A stretch of DNA of 64,000 bases. Origin: Hexactinellida sp. DTS-2022. Lineage: Eukaryota > Porifera > Hexactinellida. The stretch covers positions 5,022,001 through 5,086,000 of the forward strand of contig JAPNXP010000011.1 of assembly GCA_028753945.1 (NCBI GenBank), written 5' to 3'. Below the pieces are notes generated by a model that saw only the letters and a list, made by a program, of their open reading frames with translations, was not told the origin of the DNA and made no database searches. Of this stretch, positions 1 through 9,376 are shown piece by piece. The translations under genes and the position numbers were made by a program. The first letter of the stretch is position 1, and every line of letters begins with the position of its first letter.

Positions 1-120
1 TTTATAAATTTCTCATATTAATATTTGTTGTTGTTGTTTACACAAAATAGGTAAACAAATTAATGAAACAATCATGTTACCCCCCGTAAATTGGTATGAC
101 CAAATTGTAAAAAAAATTCC

Positions 121-161
121 CCCCAAAATCCTCCAAATTCCCCCTCGGTTGAGAACCCCTG
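121..161. mobile_element. hAT-like transposon end (fragment)
   Basis: The sequence ends in GGTTGAGAACCCCTG at 147-161. Read on the other strand this begins CAGGGGTTCTCAACC, the usual look of hAT transposon terminal repeats. The AT-rich stretch 1-120 before it has no coding content that I can see, and the partner end was not found, so it probably lies outside the window. Confidence 0.4.
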
Positions 162-241
162 TGCAAGAGATTATGTTTCTATAGTATTACTAACTATTCC
201 AAGTTGAGTTTACTCTATTTCGAATTTATATAAATATGATA

Positions 242-568
242 CTAACCTACTAATCTCTGAACCAGCCATGACACCAGTCTCCTTTGAGTTGCAACGGTAT
301 AGCTAGTCACATCACCTTCCAACATTGCAATGTACTCCACATCAACAGCAGGCTTCGACTTTTCTGTTTCGGGGGTGAAGCTTAACTTTCTCAAGATATC
401 CTGCTTATGTTGGTGAATATGACCCCGGAAAGATTCTGGACCTAATGCAGTTATATTTCCCTTCCACGAGAAGGCCACACCAACTGACTCTCCAGTTACA
501 TTAATGAATTGTTTGAGTGTCGAGGCTAATAACTGCCTAGCGTTAGACTTGTTCATCCGTGGCATCAA
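242..568 (-). CDS. hypothetical protein, 108 aa
   Basis: This open frame starts MMPRMNKSN and ends in QRLVG. I recognise no family. It has no signal peptide or membrane segment that I can see, and is of mixed hydrophilic composition with a Lys/Glu-rich centre (PETEKSKPAVD). It may be an exon of a larger broken gene, because it sits in a transposon-rich stretch and nothing upstream supports a promoter. It could equally be a chance frame. Confidence 0.22.
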   Translation of the reverse strand: MMPRMNKSNARQLLASTLKQFINVTGESVGVAFSWKGNITALGPESFRGHIHQHKQDILRKLSFTPETEKSKPAVDVEYIAMLEGDVTSYTVATQRRLVSWLVQRLVG

Positions 569-984
569 AAGTGAGTGTAAAAGTGAGTGCTTATAATATA
601 CGAGCCCTTCGGGAGTTATAAGTTACCCTTCGGGAGTTATTAGGTTTGTTTAGTAACTTTAGCGGGGTACACTATGTCTATGTAGGTACGATCGAGGGGT
701 GCATAATCGAAATAAGGGGGTACTGCACCCCCCAAAAGAGGCCTAGCGAGAACACTGATATTACTATTATACGTCTTAATTCCCTACCTCCTGATTGCTT
801 TTCCATTTTCCTCCTTTCTGAACTCTCGAATAGTCTCTGATTTGATCACCCTGCCATACACTACACCGTTCCTCTTTCGGACATTAAAATTAGTACTAGA
901 TTAACTTAGAATTTAATTTAATTTACAAACACACTTACATAAACATACAAATAGACATACATTTTTTACTAGAAGAAGCACATT
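569..984. other. non-coding spacer with a 15-bp direct repeat
   Basis: No supportable gene. The 15-mer CCCTTCGGGAGTTAT occurs twice, at 605-619 and 626-640. The rest is AT-rich sequence with a short C-rich patch near 720-735. Confidence 0.5.
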
Positions 985-1161
985 ACAAATCAATAATAAA
1001 TCGATAAATAATCGATAGAAAATCAATATTGTCTGATCAATCATCGATTGGATTGCCTATCGATATCGAATGCCATAATTTACATCGATTGGATTGGATT
1101 GGCGATCCTGGTATAAAGGTGTTGGCCGTATATAAGTGAGTTATATAAAGTATGAACCAAC
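985..1161 (-). repeat. inverted copy of the ATCGAT-rich intron cassette (type B)
   Basis: On the minus strand this begins GTTGGTTCATACTTTATA, passes the CGGCCAACACCTTT transposon end and continues into GGATCGCCAATC and many ATCGATT blocks. The same string follows small exon-like segments at 17577, 18492, 21702 and 23204 on the plus strand. It directly abuts the dynein fragment at 1162 as a GT splice donor would. Confidence 0.6.
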
Positions 1162-1531
1162 CTTTTTTACGGGCCAGCTGCTCGGCCCTGGCGCGGCTCC
1201 GGGTCATCGGGGATTGCTGGGAGGGTCCTCGGAGACTCCTCAGGGCCAGTGGTCGGAGGGGTGTAAGACTTTCGACTAATCTCTCCTCCACAAACCGGGT
1301 GTGGTAGTCCGATAGAATGAGGGACAGCCCCCGAGCGTAGCTGGCATTCGCCTCCCTGTCCCGCATACTATCATCTAAGGACATCTCCAAACAGTCGGTC
1401 CGCTCCTGGAACCGGTGGATGGCGGCGGCCCAGGCCAGCTGTCCCTCCTCGCTCATATCGAGGAGATCCTGCCGCTTCAGGTCATCGTACGCGAGTTTGA
1501 CTTCTGTGGTTGCGGCCTGCCTGTCCATAAT
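1162..1531 (-). pseudogene. cytoplasmic dynein heavy chain tail fragment
   Basis: The minus-strand frame includes EVKLAYDDLKRQDLLDMS and FQERTDCLEMSLDDSMRDRE. It aligns by eye with the N-terminal tail (DHC_N1) of cytoplasmic dynein-1 heavy chain, in the part that reads EVNLAYENVKEVDGLDVS in vertebrates. The fragment stops after ARAEQLARKK at an AG|GTTGGT donor-like junction leading into the type-B intron cassette. It covers only about 120 residues of a protein of about 4,600. Partial copies of the same stretch are fused downstream of linker sequence at 16847 and 20968. I infer a captured exon rather than a working gene. Confidence 0.7.
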
Positions 1532-1778
1532 GAGGGTCTCCGATTGGAGGGAAATGTCTCTTGGCGAGAGGACTACTTTATATATATAGATATTATATAT
1601 TGCAATTTATATGTGTCGAGGTTTACGGAATAATATTTAAATGAATGGAATTGTTTATCCTAGAGGCAAACTAAATAGTATAATTACCTGATGAATTTGT
1701 TGTTGTTCGACTCTATCATTGCAACCTTCTGCCATGATTATAAGATTCAGTACTAGTAAATACAGTCTGCATTATAGT

Positions 1779-1802
1779 GTTCGTATTAACGAGGTTCCAC
1801 TG
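1779..1802 (+). mobile_element. pogo/Tc1-like MITE end (fragment)
   Basis: GTTCGTATTAACGAGGTTCC followed by ACTG and TA matches the right end of the complete element inside VTA1 intron 2 (32038-32220). The left end is missing here. The surrounding 1532-1900 holds no gene that I can support. Confidence 0.6.
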
Positions 1803-1904
1803 TAGTATAATTACTTGTGATACGTGTATATATAATGTGCTCCATTTCCAAGTTATCAGGCTTGCTCACGAGACACTGCTTCACCAGGCGCTGCCATCTT
1901 GCCG

Positions 1905-2170
1905 CCATATCCCCTTCGCTCGGCTCCATTAGATATGAATGCTATACAATGTAATTTGTTTCTGAAATTCAAATTCTCATATTAACTTAATCTCTCGACT
2001 TCGCGCTTTTCCCACTTTGTTTCCACTTATGAACATTACTTATATTTCCTTCCGTTTTTAATTTTACATAATATAATTGACACAAATCACACAATACAAT
2101 ATACAATACTAACAATATTCTAATTTATATTCTCTAATCATTTTTTTCAATTTTATTATTTCAATTTGAT
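1905..2170 (-). repeat. gene-end/gene-start junction cassette, copy 1
   Basis: Reading the minus strand, the cassette carries the last codons of one frame (IIKLKKMIREYKLEYC stop), about 180 bp of AT-rich spacer, and a new start MEPSEGDMA at 1929. Near-identical cassettes lie at 2570-2840 and 4055-4335 and a shortened one at 2300-2360. The coding bodies between cassettes are unrelated to each other. Confidence 0.65.
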
Positions 2171-2321
2171 TGCTAGAAGTGCTAAACCGTTTCTTACATT
2201 TAAGGCACCCGTATGGCTTATCTCCCTTGTGTGTACGGGCATGCGTAACTAGAGTACTTGAGTCGCCAAACTTTCCATTACATTTAGGGCATTTGGCCAT
2301 ATCCCCTTCGAACGGCTCCAT
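2109..2321 (-). CDS. C2H2 zinc-finger protein, truncated, 70 aa
   Basis: The frame begins MEPFEGDMAKCPKCNGKF. It holds one complete C2H2 finger (CPKC, then HARTH: C-x2-C-x12-H-x3-H) and the first half of a second (CLKCKKRFSTSSN). At TSSN the second finger stops and the sequence runs into the shared cassette tail, so the two zinc-binding histidines of finger 2 are gone. A real DNA-binding regulator would normally carry more fingers, so this is either a small mosaic gene or a remnant. Start and tail both belong to the repeated junction cassette. Confidence 0.45.
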   Translation of the reverse strand: MEPFEGDMAKCPKCNGKFGDSSTLVTHARTHKGDKPYGCLKCKKRFSTSSNQIEIIKLKKMIREYKLEYC

Positions 2322-2360
2322 TAGATAAGAATGCTATAATGTAATTTGTTTAGGAAATTG
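2300..2360 (-). repeat. junction cassette, shortened copy 2
   Basis: Only the start half of the cassette is present: the MEPFEGDMA start at 2321 and about 40 bp of leader. The upstream spacer then diverges into unrelated sequence. Confidence 0.55.
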
Positions 2361-2489
2361 TAATTCTCATATACGTATGTAATTAAATCTATTAACCGGT
2401 GGCTCTATTAATTAAACCGAGTATATACGTATTCTGTATTAATCCATGAAATACGACATACGACATACTATAATACTGAGAACTATATA

Positions 2490-2591
2490 ACCGTGTGTAC
2501 ACCGGCATGGCGAAGTCGATTGCTAGAAGTAGTAAACCTCTTCTTACAGGAAGGGCATTCGTGTGACTATATCCCTTTCGAACGGCTCCAT
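2490..2591 (-). pseudogene. degenerate C2H2 zinc-finger gene fragment
   Basis: The MEPFERDI start at 2591 is followed, in a shifted frame, by a full finger (ECPSCKKRFTTSSNRLRH then VHT: C-x2-C-x12-H-x4-H). The finger resembles the half-finger of the neighbouring gene at 2109-2321, including KKRF and TSSN. The frame change just after the start makes this copy unable to give a fused product, so I call it broken. Confidence 0.5.
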
Positions 2592-2840
2592 TAGATAAAA
2601 TGCTATAATGTAATTTGTTTAGGAAATTCAAATTCTCATATTAACTTAATCGATCATCCCTCGACTTTGCGCTCTTCCCACTTTGTTTCCACTTATGAAC
2701 ATTACTTATATTTCCTTCCGTTTTTAATTTTAAATAATATAATTTACACAATACAATATACAATACTAACAATATTCTAATGTATAATCTCTAATCATTT
2801 TTTTGATTTTTATTATAATAAATATGTCAGCCACCACCCT
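2570..2840 (-). repeat. junction cassette, copy 3
   Basis: The cassette holds the gene-end part (FIIIKIKKMIRDYTLEYC stop at 2766), about 175 bp of spacer, and a MEPFERD start at 2591. Spacer bases match copies 1 and 4 closely. Confidence 0.65.
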
Positions 2841-2978
2841 CCTTTCGAGATCTTTCAGCTCGGCCTGGGTGTCTGGTATGCTCAGGATGGCCCTCTCCCG
2901 TATTTGTGTTCCCTCCTCCGACTTAACGGAGATCCCGTGACTTAGCCGCAGGTGTTGAGGAAACCTAGAAATGTACAA
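2766..2978 (-). CDS. hypothetical mosaic ORF ending in the cassette tail
   Basis: The 70-residue frame ends AELKDLERRVVADIFIIIK followed by the cassette tail. The body (LRLSHGISVKSEEGTQIRE) is charged and probably helical, but I do not recognise it. The DLERRV-ADIFIIIK segment is shared with the dynein-tail chimera at 4271, so the joined part extends beyond the cassette. No start codon is well supported, because an AG at about 2966 could be a splice acceptor. Confidence 0.3.
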   Translation of the reverse strand: MYISRFPQHLRLSHGISVKSEEGTQIRERAILSIPDTQAELKDLERRVVADIFIIIKIKKMIRDYTLEYC

Positions 2979-3075
2979 TTTTTTGTCGAAATACTAAATA
3001 TACCTGTACTTTAATTACAGGTAAAGTATTAAAAGTATACGTTGTTTTAATGATATTAATAATTGTAGTTTTGAC

Positions 3076-3390
3076 TTATGGACTTACCCCTTGTCCCTGA
3101 CGCTTGTTCCACATTTGAGACAAATGAAATAAGTCTTTTGCGAGTTCGTCCTGTTTCAGTTGGTTGTTGGGTTGAGCTGAGATTTTATCACCCTGTACAG
3201 GCTTGTTCTGGTCCCATTCGGACTCCTCCAGGGCGCGGCGCAGCTCCTCGCTCTCCCCACGCGCCGTCTCCACGTGCATTATATGCATATGATGCATATG
3301 ACGCATAGTCTAGGGGCATACTTATACAGCCATTATAGATACGATCAAGAATTAATGTTACGGTATTACGGCGCCTATTCGGGAATATCC
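3076..3390 (-). pseudogene. chimera of coiled-coil gene exon 2 and dynein tail
   Basis: On the minus strand 3390-3290 matches the intron of the coiled-coil gene at 32974-33096. It is followed by the start of that gene's exon 2 (VETARGESEELRRALEESE, against VETGRVEREELRRALEESE in the intact gene). After ESE it changes to WDQNKPVQGDK, which matches dynein tail EWDQSKPVQG at about 15318-15350. The change falls at a shared SE/E codon, suggesting joining at microhomology. The dynein part soon degenerates. Confidence 0.65.
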
Positions 3391-4076
3391 AATCTATCGT
3401 GGTTGATAGCCGAATATGCAGCGAATTTGTTTGGTGTCTGGTCACTCGGCTGCCGGAGTTTTAACTTCAGCCTCTTCGAACTCCGGCTGCTTGGAGAAGG
3501 AGGTCTTTTTCTTTTGGGGGTAAACCCGCTCGGATTCGTGTCTTCGATTCTATGCCTTCTACCTTCTTGAGGCACTTTTAAGTTCCCTTCAACCTTCTTC
3601 AGGCACTTTCCCAGCTCCCGGTGGAGTTCTTTGTCCCAGCACGCGGGGACTGGATGGCGTAATTGTAACCTCGCCGCATATTCCGAAATCTCTTTGTGGA
3701 TAGCGGAATATGCGGAGGAATAGTGTGTACAATCGACACGAGGGGTAATGGCGGCGGAACGCTTCCGGGTGATGCGAGGGGTGTTCTGCTGAGACTGCAG
3801 TTCCCCTTGAGGAGTGATGGCGGCGGAACGCTTCCGGGATATTATTGGGGTGTTGGCCGGAGACTGTTCACTGTGAGGGGTGTTGGCCGGAGACTGTTCA
3901 CTGTGAGGGGTGTTGGCCGGAGACGCTGATATCTGATTTCGAATTCGCTCAGATGTGCGTCGAAGCAGGAGAGTAGCATTCGTCCGCTTGACGCTACTGG
4001 GATAGGATTGTTCTATTTTTCTCTTTTTGCCGGAAATATTAGTTCGTGTGGCCATATCCCTTTCGAACGGCTCCAT
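3375..4076 (-). CDS. basic SPxNTP-repeat protein, 233 aa
   Basis: The protein starts with the cassette leader MEPFERDMA and is rich in Lys, Arg, Ser and Pro. It has three 30-bp repeats giving SPANTPHSEQ (about 3850-3925) and two ISRKRSAAITP/ITRKRSAAITP units, then KEISEYAARLQ, CWDKELHRELGKCLKK and a very basic C-terminal part (TPKRKRPPSPSSRSSKRLK) that looks like a nuclear localisation signal. Ser/Thr-Pro sites suggest proline-directed kinase targets. I do not recognise the family. Related broken copies lie at 5453-5750 and 25677-25800. A nuclear or chromatin role is only inferred from composition. Confidence 0.45.
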   Translation of the reverse strand: MEPFERDMATRTNISGKKRKIEQSYPSSVKRTNATLLLRRTSERIRNQISASPANTPHSEQSPANTPHSEQSPANTPIISRKRSAAITPQGELQSQQNTPRITRKRSAAITPRVDCTHYSSAYSAIHKEISEYAARLQLRHPVPACWDKELHRELGKCLKKVEGNLKVPQEGRRHRIEDTNPSGFTPKRKRPPSPSSRSSKRLKLKLRQPSDQTPNKFAAYSAINHDRLDIPE

Positions 4077-4335
4077 TAGATGAAAATGCTATAATGTAAT
4101 TTGTTTAGGAAATTCAAATTCTCATATTAACTTAATCGATCATCCCTCGACTTTGCGCTTTTCCCACTTTGTTTCCACTTATGAACATTACTTATCTTTC
4201 CTTCCGTTTTTAATTTTTAATTATATAATTTACACACTACAATATACAATAACTAACAATATTCTAATTTCTATTCTCTAAGCATTTTTTTGAATTTTAT
4301 TATAATAAATATGTCCGCCATCACCCTCCTTTCGA
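4055..4335 (-). repeat. junction cassette, copy 4
   Basis: The cassette joins the end of the dynein-tail chimera (FIIIKFKKMLRE stop at 4271) to the MEPFERDMA start at 4076 through about 190 bp of AT-rich spacer that matches copies 1 and 3. Confidence 0.65.
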
Positions 4336-4657
4336 GATCTAACAGCTGAGCCTCAATACCCATCTCGCCCCGCGCCTGGTGATAAATATTCATTCTCTCT
4401 TCCCCCCACAACTCTTTAATTTGTGTGACTGTATCAGAGAGAGTATCAGCATATCTGCTGATACTGCAGCTGTCCCATAATGATATGTTGATGGTGCCCT
4501 CCCTGATTAGTGTCTTTACGTTCGTTTGGGAGCTGGCGAGTAGAGATGAGATCTTATGGTCCTCTATCTGCATCTCTTTGGAGGCTCGCTCGTAGCTCCC
4601 TATGCTGTCCACTATTGTTTGTAAATTCGGCAAGATCGTCACCAGAGTTTCCGACAT
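4271..4657 (-). pseudogene. dynein tail fragment fused to cassette tail, 128 aa open frame
   Basis: The frame starts MSETLVTILPNLQTIVD and continues with GSYERASKEM, ISSLLASSQ and SRYADTLSDT. This follows the DHC_N1 tail of cytoplasmic dynein heavy chain (vertebrate order LPEI, RTYERTCEK, ISLLVAGLK, PYVQRLAET). A second tail piece (QARGEMGIE) is joined, then DLERRVMADIFIIIK and the cassette end. Closely related starts occur on the plus strand at 19749 ([11 protein letters not shown]) and 24944. It is open but keeps only about 100 dynein residues, so a dynein function is impossible. A small adaptor-like product cannot be excluded. Confidence 0.55.
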
Positions 4658-4890
4658 TTTTGGTAGAGTGTCGGCTAAAAAATAAATGTAAAATTAAGGC
4701 GCCTTAATTTTGGTCATTCATTTCTACTCGCCTTATTTTATTTTTCCGGACCTACCCCAATTGGTTTACTCGCCTTAGTTTTTTTTCAGTCATACCAATT
4801 GGTTTATTCGTCTTATAAATTATAACCTTTAATTAATTCAGTAAAGTATAGATAAATGGTGATTAACCACAATTTGTTTCTGTGTTTCCA
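4535..4890 (-). repeat. left arm of a distant inverted repeat
   Basis: This segment is the near-perfect reverse complement of about 24711-25080. It covers the dynein start, the palindrome TTAAGGCGCCTTAA, the GGCGAGTAGAAATGAATGACC string and about 170 bp beyond. The two arms bracket most of the dynein mosaic. Confidence 0.75.
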
Positions 4891-4894
4891 AATA

Positions 4895-5010
4895 TTTACA
4901 CGCTTTAATTTTACTCGCCTTAGTATTTTACTCGCCTTAGTATTTTACACGCCTTAGTATTTTACACGCTTTAATTTTACTCGCCTTAGTATTTTACACA
5001 CCTTAATATA
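4895..5010. repeat. short tandem repeat, about 17-18 bp unit
   Basis: Variants of ACTCGCCTTAGTATTTT repeat about six times. The same words occur inverted near 24400-24700. From 5010 to 5319 there is only AT-rich sequence with a twice-repeated GGTAAGTAAACYGTCATGG and a small hairpin (CATGGATATAAAGTATCCATG near 5236). Confidence 0.55.
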
Positions 5011-5319
5011 GCAAAGAGATATTATTCAGGGTATTATTATTTCAAATTCTAATTTACTTTTCATAATTTAACATTGCATCAACATAACATTTAATAATTT
5101 CCATATTACCATTTAGATATTTTGGGCCATAATGACATTTTCCAATTAGTATTTGAGATGTGAATCCATATAAATATAGATGTGTAATAGGAAGTATAAA
5201 ATGTGAAGCCATTGAAAAGACGGTAAGTAAACCGTCATGGATATAAAGTATCCATGGTTAATAATGGTCATTGTAATAGAGGTAAGTAAACTGTCATGGT
5301 AAGTAAACCGTCATACAAC

Positions 5320-5419
5320 AGGCCAACACCTTTATAATGCGATTTAAGGCACTGCAAGATATTTTTTAACAAAAATTATCCTTTGAAAAGCCGTTTCTGT
5401 AGTGTAAAGGTGTTGGTCG
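5320..5419 (-). mobile_element. MITE, CGGCCAACACCTTT terminal repeats
   Basis: A 100-bp element with about 14-bp inverted ends (GGCCAACACCTTT at the left, AAAGGTGTTGGTCG at the right). The inside matches in reverse the elements at 17012-17110 and in later repeat units (GCCGTTTCTGTAGTG, CTTTGAAAAGCC, GCAGTGCCTTAAAT-like words). It carries no coding sequence. Confidence 0.7.
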
Positions 5420-5452
5420 TATATAATTAATTTCTATAAAGTATGAACTAAC

Positions 5453-5750
5453 CTATTTTTCTCTTCCCGTCCAACAGCACTCTACAAGTTCCCAGCTCCC
5501 GCTTAAACTCCCTGTACCAGATAACCGAGCCTGAGGGGGCGGCTTCTAAACTCGCTGCATATTCCGAAATCTCTCTACTGATCGGCCCCCGGAGTTTTGA
5601 CCTTAATCGTAAGGAACTCCGGCTGCTTGGAGTAGGCGGTTTATTTTTATTTTTTGGTGTTAAATAAGTATTAGGTCTCTTGGGGGGGGGGGGGGGGGCG
5701 GAACGCTTACGGGATATGCGAGGGGTGTTGGTAGTAGACTGTTGTTGAAG
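5453..5750 (-). pseudogene. broken copy of the basic SPxNTP protein gene
   Basis: On the minus strand it shows TNTPRISRKRSA, then a G-run (17 G on the plus strand at 5682-5698, giving poly-proline), then EISEYAASLEAA and WYREFKRELGTCRVLLDGK, matching in order the intact frame at 3375-4076. Stops and frame shifts interrupt it. It ends at AG|GTTAGTTCATACTTTATA at 5453, the shared donor-like junction, directly followed by the MITE at 5320-5419. Confidence 0.6.
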
Positions 5751-6071
5751 CTTATCCTGGTTGCTGGAGTGCCATTCGATTCGCGAGGACTCAATCTTTG
5801 CCCATTGTCAGTGAGGTACCGCTGGAACAGCCGTCCGCCATACAGGAGAGGATTGAATTCGTCTCGCTTCTGAATGCGGAAGCGGTAGAATTCCAAGGTT
5901 TTCTTGGTTCGGATTGCGATGCTGCAGTACAACCATCCTTGAAGTCGGCTCTTCCCCCAGGCCGGGCATGATGATCGCCAGCTCAGAGTTAGGATTTGGC
6001 CCGTTATACAGACTCCTCACATTCCCCCACCTAGAGTCCGTGATTTCTCATCTCCTCTCTCCTATTGACAC
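5748..6071 (-). mobile_element. Helitron Rep (Helitron_like_N) fragment, copy 1
   Basis: Minus-strand frames contain LYNGPNPNSELAIIMPG and VVLQHRNPNQENLG, then in another frame FYRFRIQKRDEFNPLLYGG and RLFQRYLTD. These are the order and wording of the Helitron rolling-circle replicase N-domain (compare the family pattern YRLQxRxxEFNPLLxGGRLFQQYxVD). Frame shifts break it. It is cut at 6071, where dynein sequence begins. Copy 2 at 9377-9732 has lost the middle of this piece but reaches further downstream. Confidence 0.7.
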
Positions 6072-8551
6072 TTCAGTTCGGAGGCCTATGTGGGCTGGGT
6101 GGACACTTTCCAGGCTCAGCTGATCGTGCTGTCCTCTCAGATATTCTGGTCAGAGCGCGTTGAAGAGGCCCTCACAACCATGGACACCCAGGCGCCTTCT
6201 CCCGACTCCCCCTTACAGGCTGTCCTCAGCTCTGTGGAGTACACGCTTAACGTGCTAGCGGACTGCGTGCTACAGGAACAGCCCCCACTCAGACGCCGGA
6301 AGCTGGAACACCTCATTATGGAGTCGGTGCACCAGCGTGACGTCATACGGTCCCTCATACAGAAGCGCGTATCGCACCCCAAGGACTTCCATTGGCTCGC
6401 ACACATGCGGTTCTACTTCGACGCAGCCCAGCCTAAGGTCCTGGACAAACTGAGTGTACACATGGCCGCCGCTTCGTTTCATTACGGTTTCGAGTACCTA
6501 GGGGTACAGGACCGACTTGTGCAGACGCCCCTCACGGACCGATGCTACCTCACCATGACGCAGGCGCTGCAGGAGAGACTGGGAGGGTCCCCATTCGGGC
6601 CCGCGGGGACAGGGAAAACTGAATCTGTTAAGGCACTCGGGCACCAGCTGGGAAGGTTCGTGTTGGTATTCAACTGCGATGAACATTTCGATTTCCAAGC
6701 GATGGGTCGTATATTCGTGGGTCTGTGTCAGGTGGGGGCGTGGGGCTGCTTTGACGAGTTCAACCGTTTGGAAGAGAGGATCCTGTCAGCTGTGTCCCAG
6801 CAGATACAGACTATACAGGAGGCCCTGAAGGAACAGGGCTCTAAGAAGGCCGGGTCTCTACAGATAGAGTTTATTGGGAAGCAAGTCAGGATAAACACCA
6901 GCATGGCTATCTTCGTGACTATGAATCCGGGGTACGCCGGTCGCTCCAATCTCCCGGACAACCTCAAGAGACTCTTCAGGTCTCTGTCCATGACGAAGCC
7001 AGATCGTCAGCTGATCGCACAAGTTATGCTCTATTCGCAGGGGTTCCGAACGGGCGAGGTGCTCGCCTCCAAGATAGTTCCCTTCTCCAGCTGTGCGAGG
7101 AACAGCTGTCCACACAGTCGCACTACGACTTCGGTCTGCGCGCGCTCAAATCCGTGCTGGTCTCGTCTGGTAACATAAAGCGCGACCGCATAACCAGCAG
7201 AAAGGAGAAGGCGAAACGGGACGGCCAGGAGGTCAAGGAGGCGAGTATAGCGGAGCAGCTGCCCGAGCAGGAGATACTCATTCAGTCCGTAATAGAGACC
7301 ATGGTGCCCAAGCTAGTGGCAGAGGACATCTCTCTGCTTAACTCGCTTCTATCGGATGTGTTCCCGGGGGTGCCGTATACCGAGGCGGACATGTGCAGAC
7401 TCAGAGCTGAGACCGTGTGTCACAAGCGGAACCTGACCTACGGGGAGGGACACGATTGCGGGGCCGCCTGGGTGCAGAAGGTTCTGCAGATATTCCAGAT
7501 CTCACAGATACAGCACGGTCTCATGATAGTGGGCCCGAGTGGGTCCGGTAAATCCACCGCCTGGCAGGTGCTACAAGAGGCACTGCAGAGGCTGGACGGG
7601 ATGGCGGGCGTGTCACATGTTATAGACCCAAAGGGGCTCTCTAAAGAGGCGCTATACGGGGTGCTGGACCCCAACACGCGCGAATGGACCGATGGACTCT
7701 TCACTTATATTCTTAGGAAGATTATAGACAATGTTAGAGGCGAGCTGGGCAAGAGACAGTGGGTTGTGTTCGATGGCGACGTGGACCCTGAGTGGGTCGA
7801 GAATTTGAATTCCGTTCTCGACGATAACAAGATGCTTACTCTCCCAAACGGGGAGCGACTCTTGCTACCTCCGAACCTGCGAATCCTATTCGAAGTGCAA
7901 GACCTCAAATACGCTACCCTAGCAACCGTATCCCGCTGTGGAATGGTTTGGTTCAGTGAGGAGATTCTCAAGACTGAGATGGTCTACAACCACTTCATAA
8001 CCTGTCTGCGAAATATCCCACTCGACGAGGTGTCAGAAAACTTTATGACGAAGCGGTCTCTGAGGCCCACACCTTCGGAAGAGCCGCAGGAGCTCTCAGA
8101 CACTATGAAGGTGCAAAATATGACAGCTGATGTGTTGGAACCTCAGTTCGCATCGCACGGTTTGGTGCAGCGCTGTCTCAACTACGCAGAGACCATGGAG
8201 CACATAATGGAGTTCACACGCTTGAGAGCTCTAAACGCGCTTTTCTCCTTGCTACGCGCGGCTATTCACAACGTGCTGCTGTACAACCTGCAGCACCCGG
8301 ACTTCCCATTGGCCCCGGACCAGCTGCGACAGTACATGCTCAAGAACCTCGTCTCCAGCATGCTCTGGTCATTCACCGGCGACGCCAAGCCCCACTGCAG
8401 ACGGGAGCTGGGAGAGTTAATCCGTGTTTCCTCTACCATTAACCTCCCGCCCTCCACTGCTCCCATCATAGACTACAAAGTGGACATGTTGGGCGAGTGG
8501 GCCCCCTGGCTGAACAAGGTCTCCGAGATAGAAATCGAGTCCAACTGCGTG

Positions 8552-8672
8552 GCAGCGCGGCGAACAGTGTCATTGTCTTATCAGACACGAGGCTCTTCTC
8601 AAATCCTGGCTGTCCCAGGATTTGAGAAGAGCCTTGTGTCCGGTAAAACAATGACACTGTTCGCCGCGCTGC
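8552..8672. repeat. 58-bp inverted repeat in AAA3, copy 1
   Basis: Arms 8552-8609 and 8615-8672 are separated by CTGTC. The right arm is the native dynein sense sequence ([16 protein letters not shown]) and the left arm is an inverted copy inserted upstream of it. The arms differ at a few bases in the middle (for example TTATCAGACAC against TTACCGGACAC). Confidence 0.85.
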
Positions 8673-9300
8673 GGTCTCTCCCAGATTTCGAAGTTGTTGG
8701 TCTCAACTTCTCGTCCGCTACCACTCCCGAGCTGCTGCTTAAAACTTTCGACCACTACTGCGAGTTCCGACGGACCCCCAAGGGTCTGGTCATGTCCCCA
8801 ATGCATCCTAGCAAGTGGCTAATTCTCTTCTGCGACGAGATTAACCTGCCAGACATAGATAACTACGGGACCCAGCGCGTAATCTGCTTCCTGCGGCAAC
8901 TGGTGGAGCACGGCGGGTTCTACAGACCCTCGGACCAGGCCTGGGTCAATCTGGAGAGGATCCAATTCGTGGGAGCCTGCAACCCCCCCACGGACCCGGG
9001 TCGCAAGCCCCTCTCCCACCGGTTCCTCCGGCACGTTCCGGTTATATACGTGGACTACCCGGACGAGACTTCTCTCTCGCAGATATACGGCACTTATAAT
9101 CGGGCGCTCCTCCGGGGGATACCGACTCTCAAGGGATTCTCTAAGCCACTGACGGACGCCATGGTGCTCCAAGTCCCAGTCTCGATTCACGCAGGACATG
9201 CAGCCGCACTACATATACAGCCCCAGGAGATGACCAGATGGGTACGCGGCATCCGGGAGTACATACAGCCGCTAGACAGTCTCACCCTGAACGGACTGGT

Positions 9301-9374
9301 CCGGGCGCACGAGGCTCTGAGGCTGTTCCGAGACCGACTGGTCTCGGAACAGCCTCAGAGCCTCGTGCGCCCGG
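9301..9374. repeat. 35-bp perfect inverted repeat at a breakpoint
   Basis: Arms 9301-9335 and 9340-9374 are perfect reverse complements around GACT. A third, direct copy of the core (GGCACGAGGCTCTGAGGCTG) follows at about 9393-9414 between two GGGCCATCAT words of Helitron origin. This is a patchwork of short templated copies. Confidence 0.85.
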
Positions 9375-9376
9375 AT

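Larger units (their letters stand above)
6072..9376 (+). pseudogene. DYNC1H1-like: cytoplasmic dynein heavy chain motor fragment, copy 1
   Basis: The segment runs from the end of the linker ([13 protein letters not shown]) through AAA1 (Walker A GPAGTGKT at 6597-6620, then [19 protein letters not shown]), AAA2 (GPSGSGKS at 7532-7555) and AAA3, ending at [12 protein letters not shown]. No introns are visible. It is broken by a one-base loss near 7081-7090, where [10 protein letters not shown] would be expected and the frame resumes at 7154; by a hairpin insertion at 8552-8672 that destroys AAA3 Walker A ([10 protein letters not shown] instead of GPPGSGKT); and by loss of one to a few codons (RIW at 9301, EFY at 9160). 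The end folds back at 9301-9374 and joins Helitron sequence. Tail, stalk and AAA4-6 are absent, so it cannot make a motor. Confidence 0.85.

Noticed and set aside
5808-6020. Separate small minus-strand gene starting MRSLYNGPNPNSE
   Set aside because: It is the Helitron Rep fragment read in one of its frames. The same start recurs at 9681.
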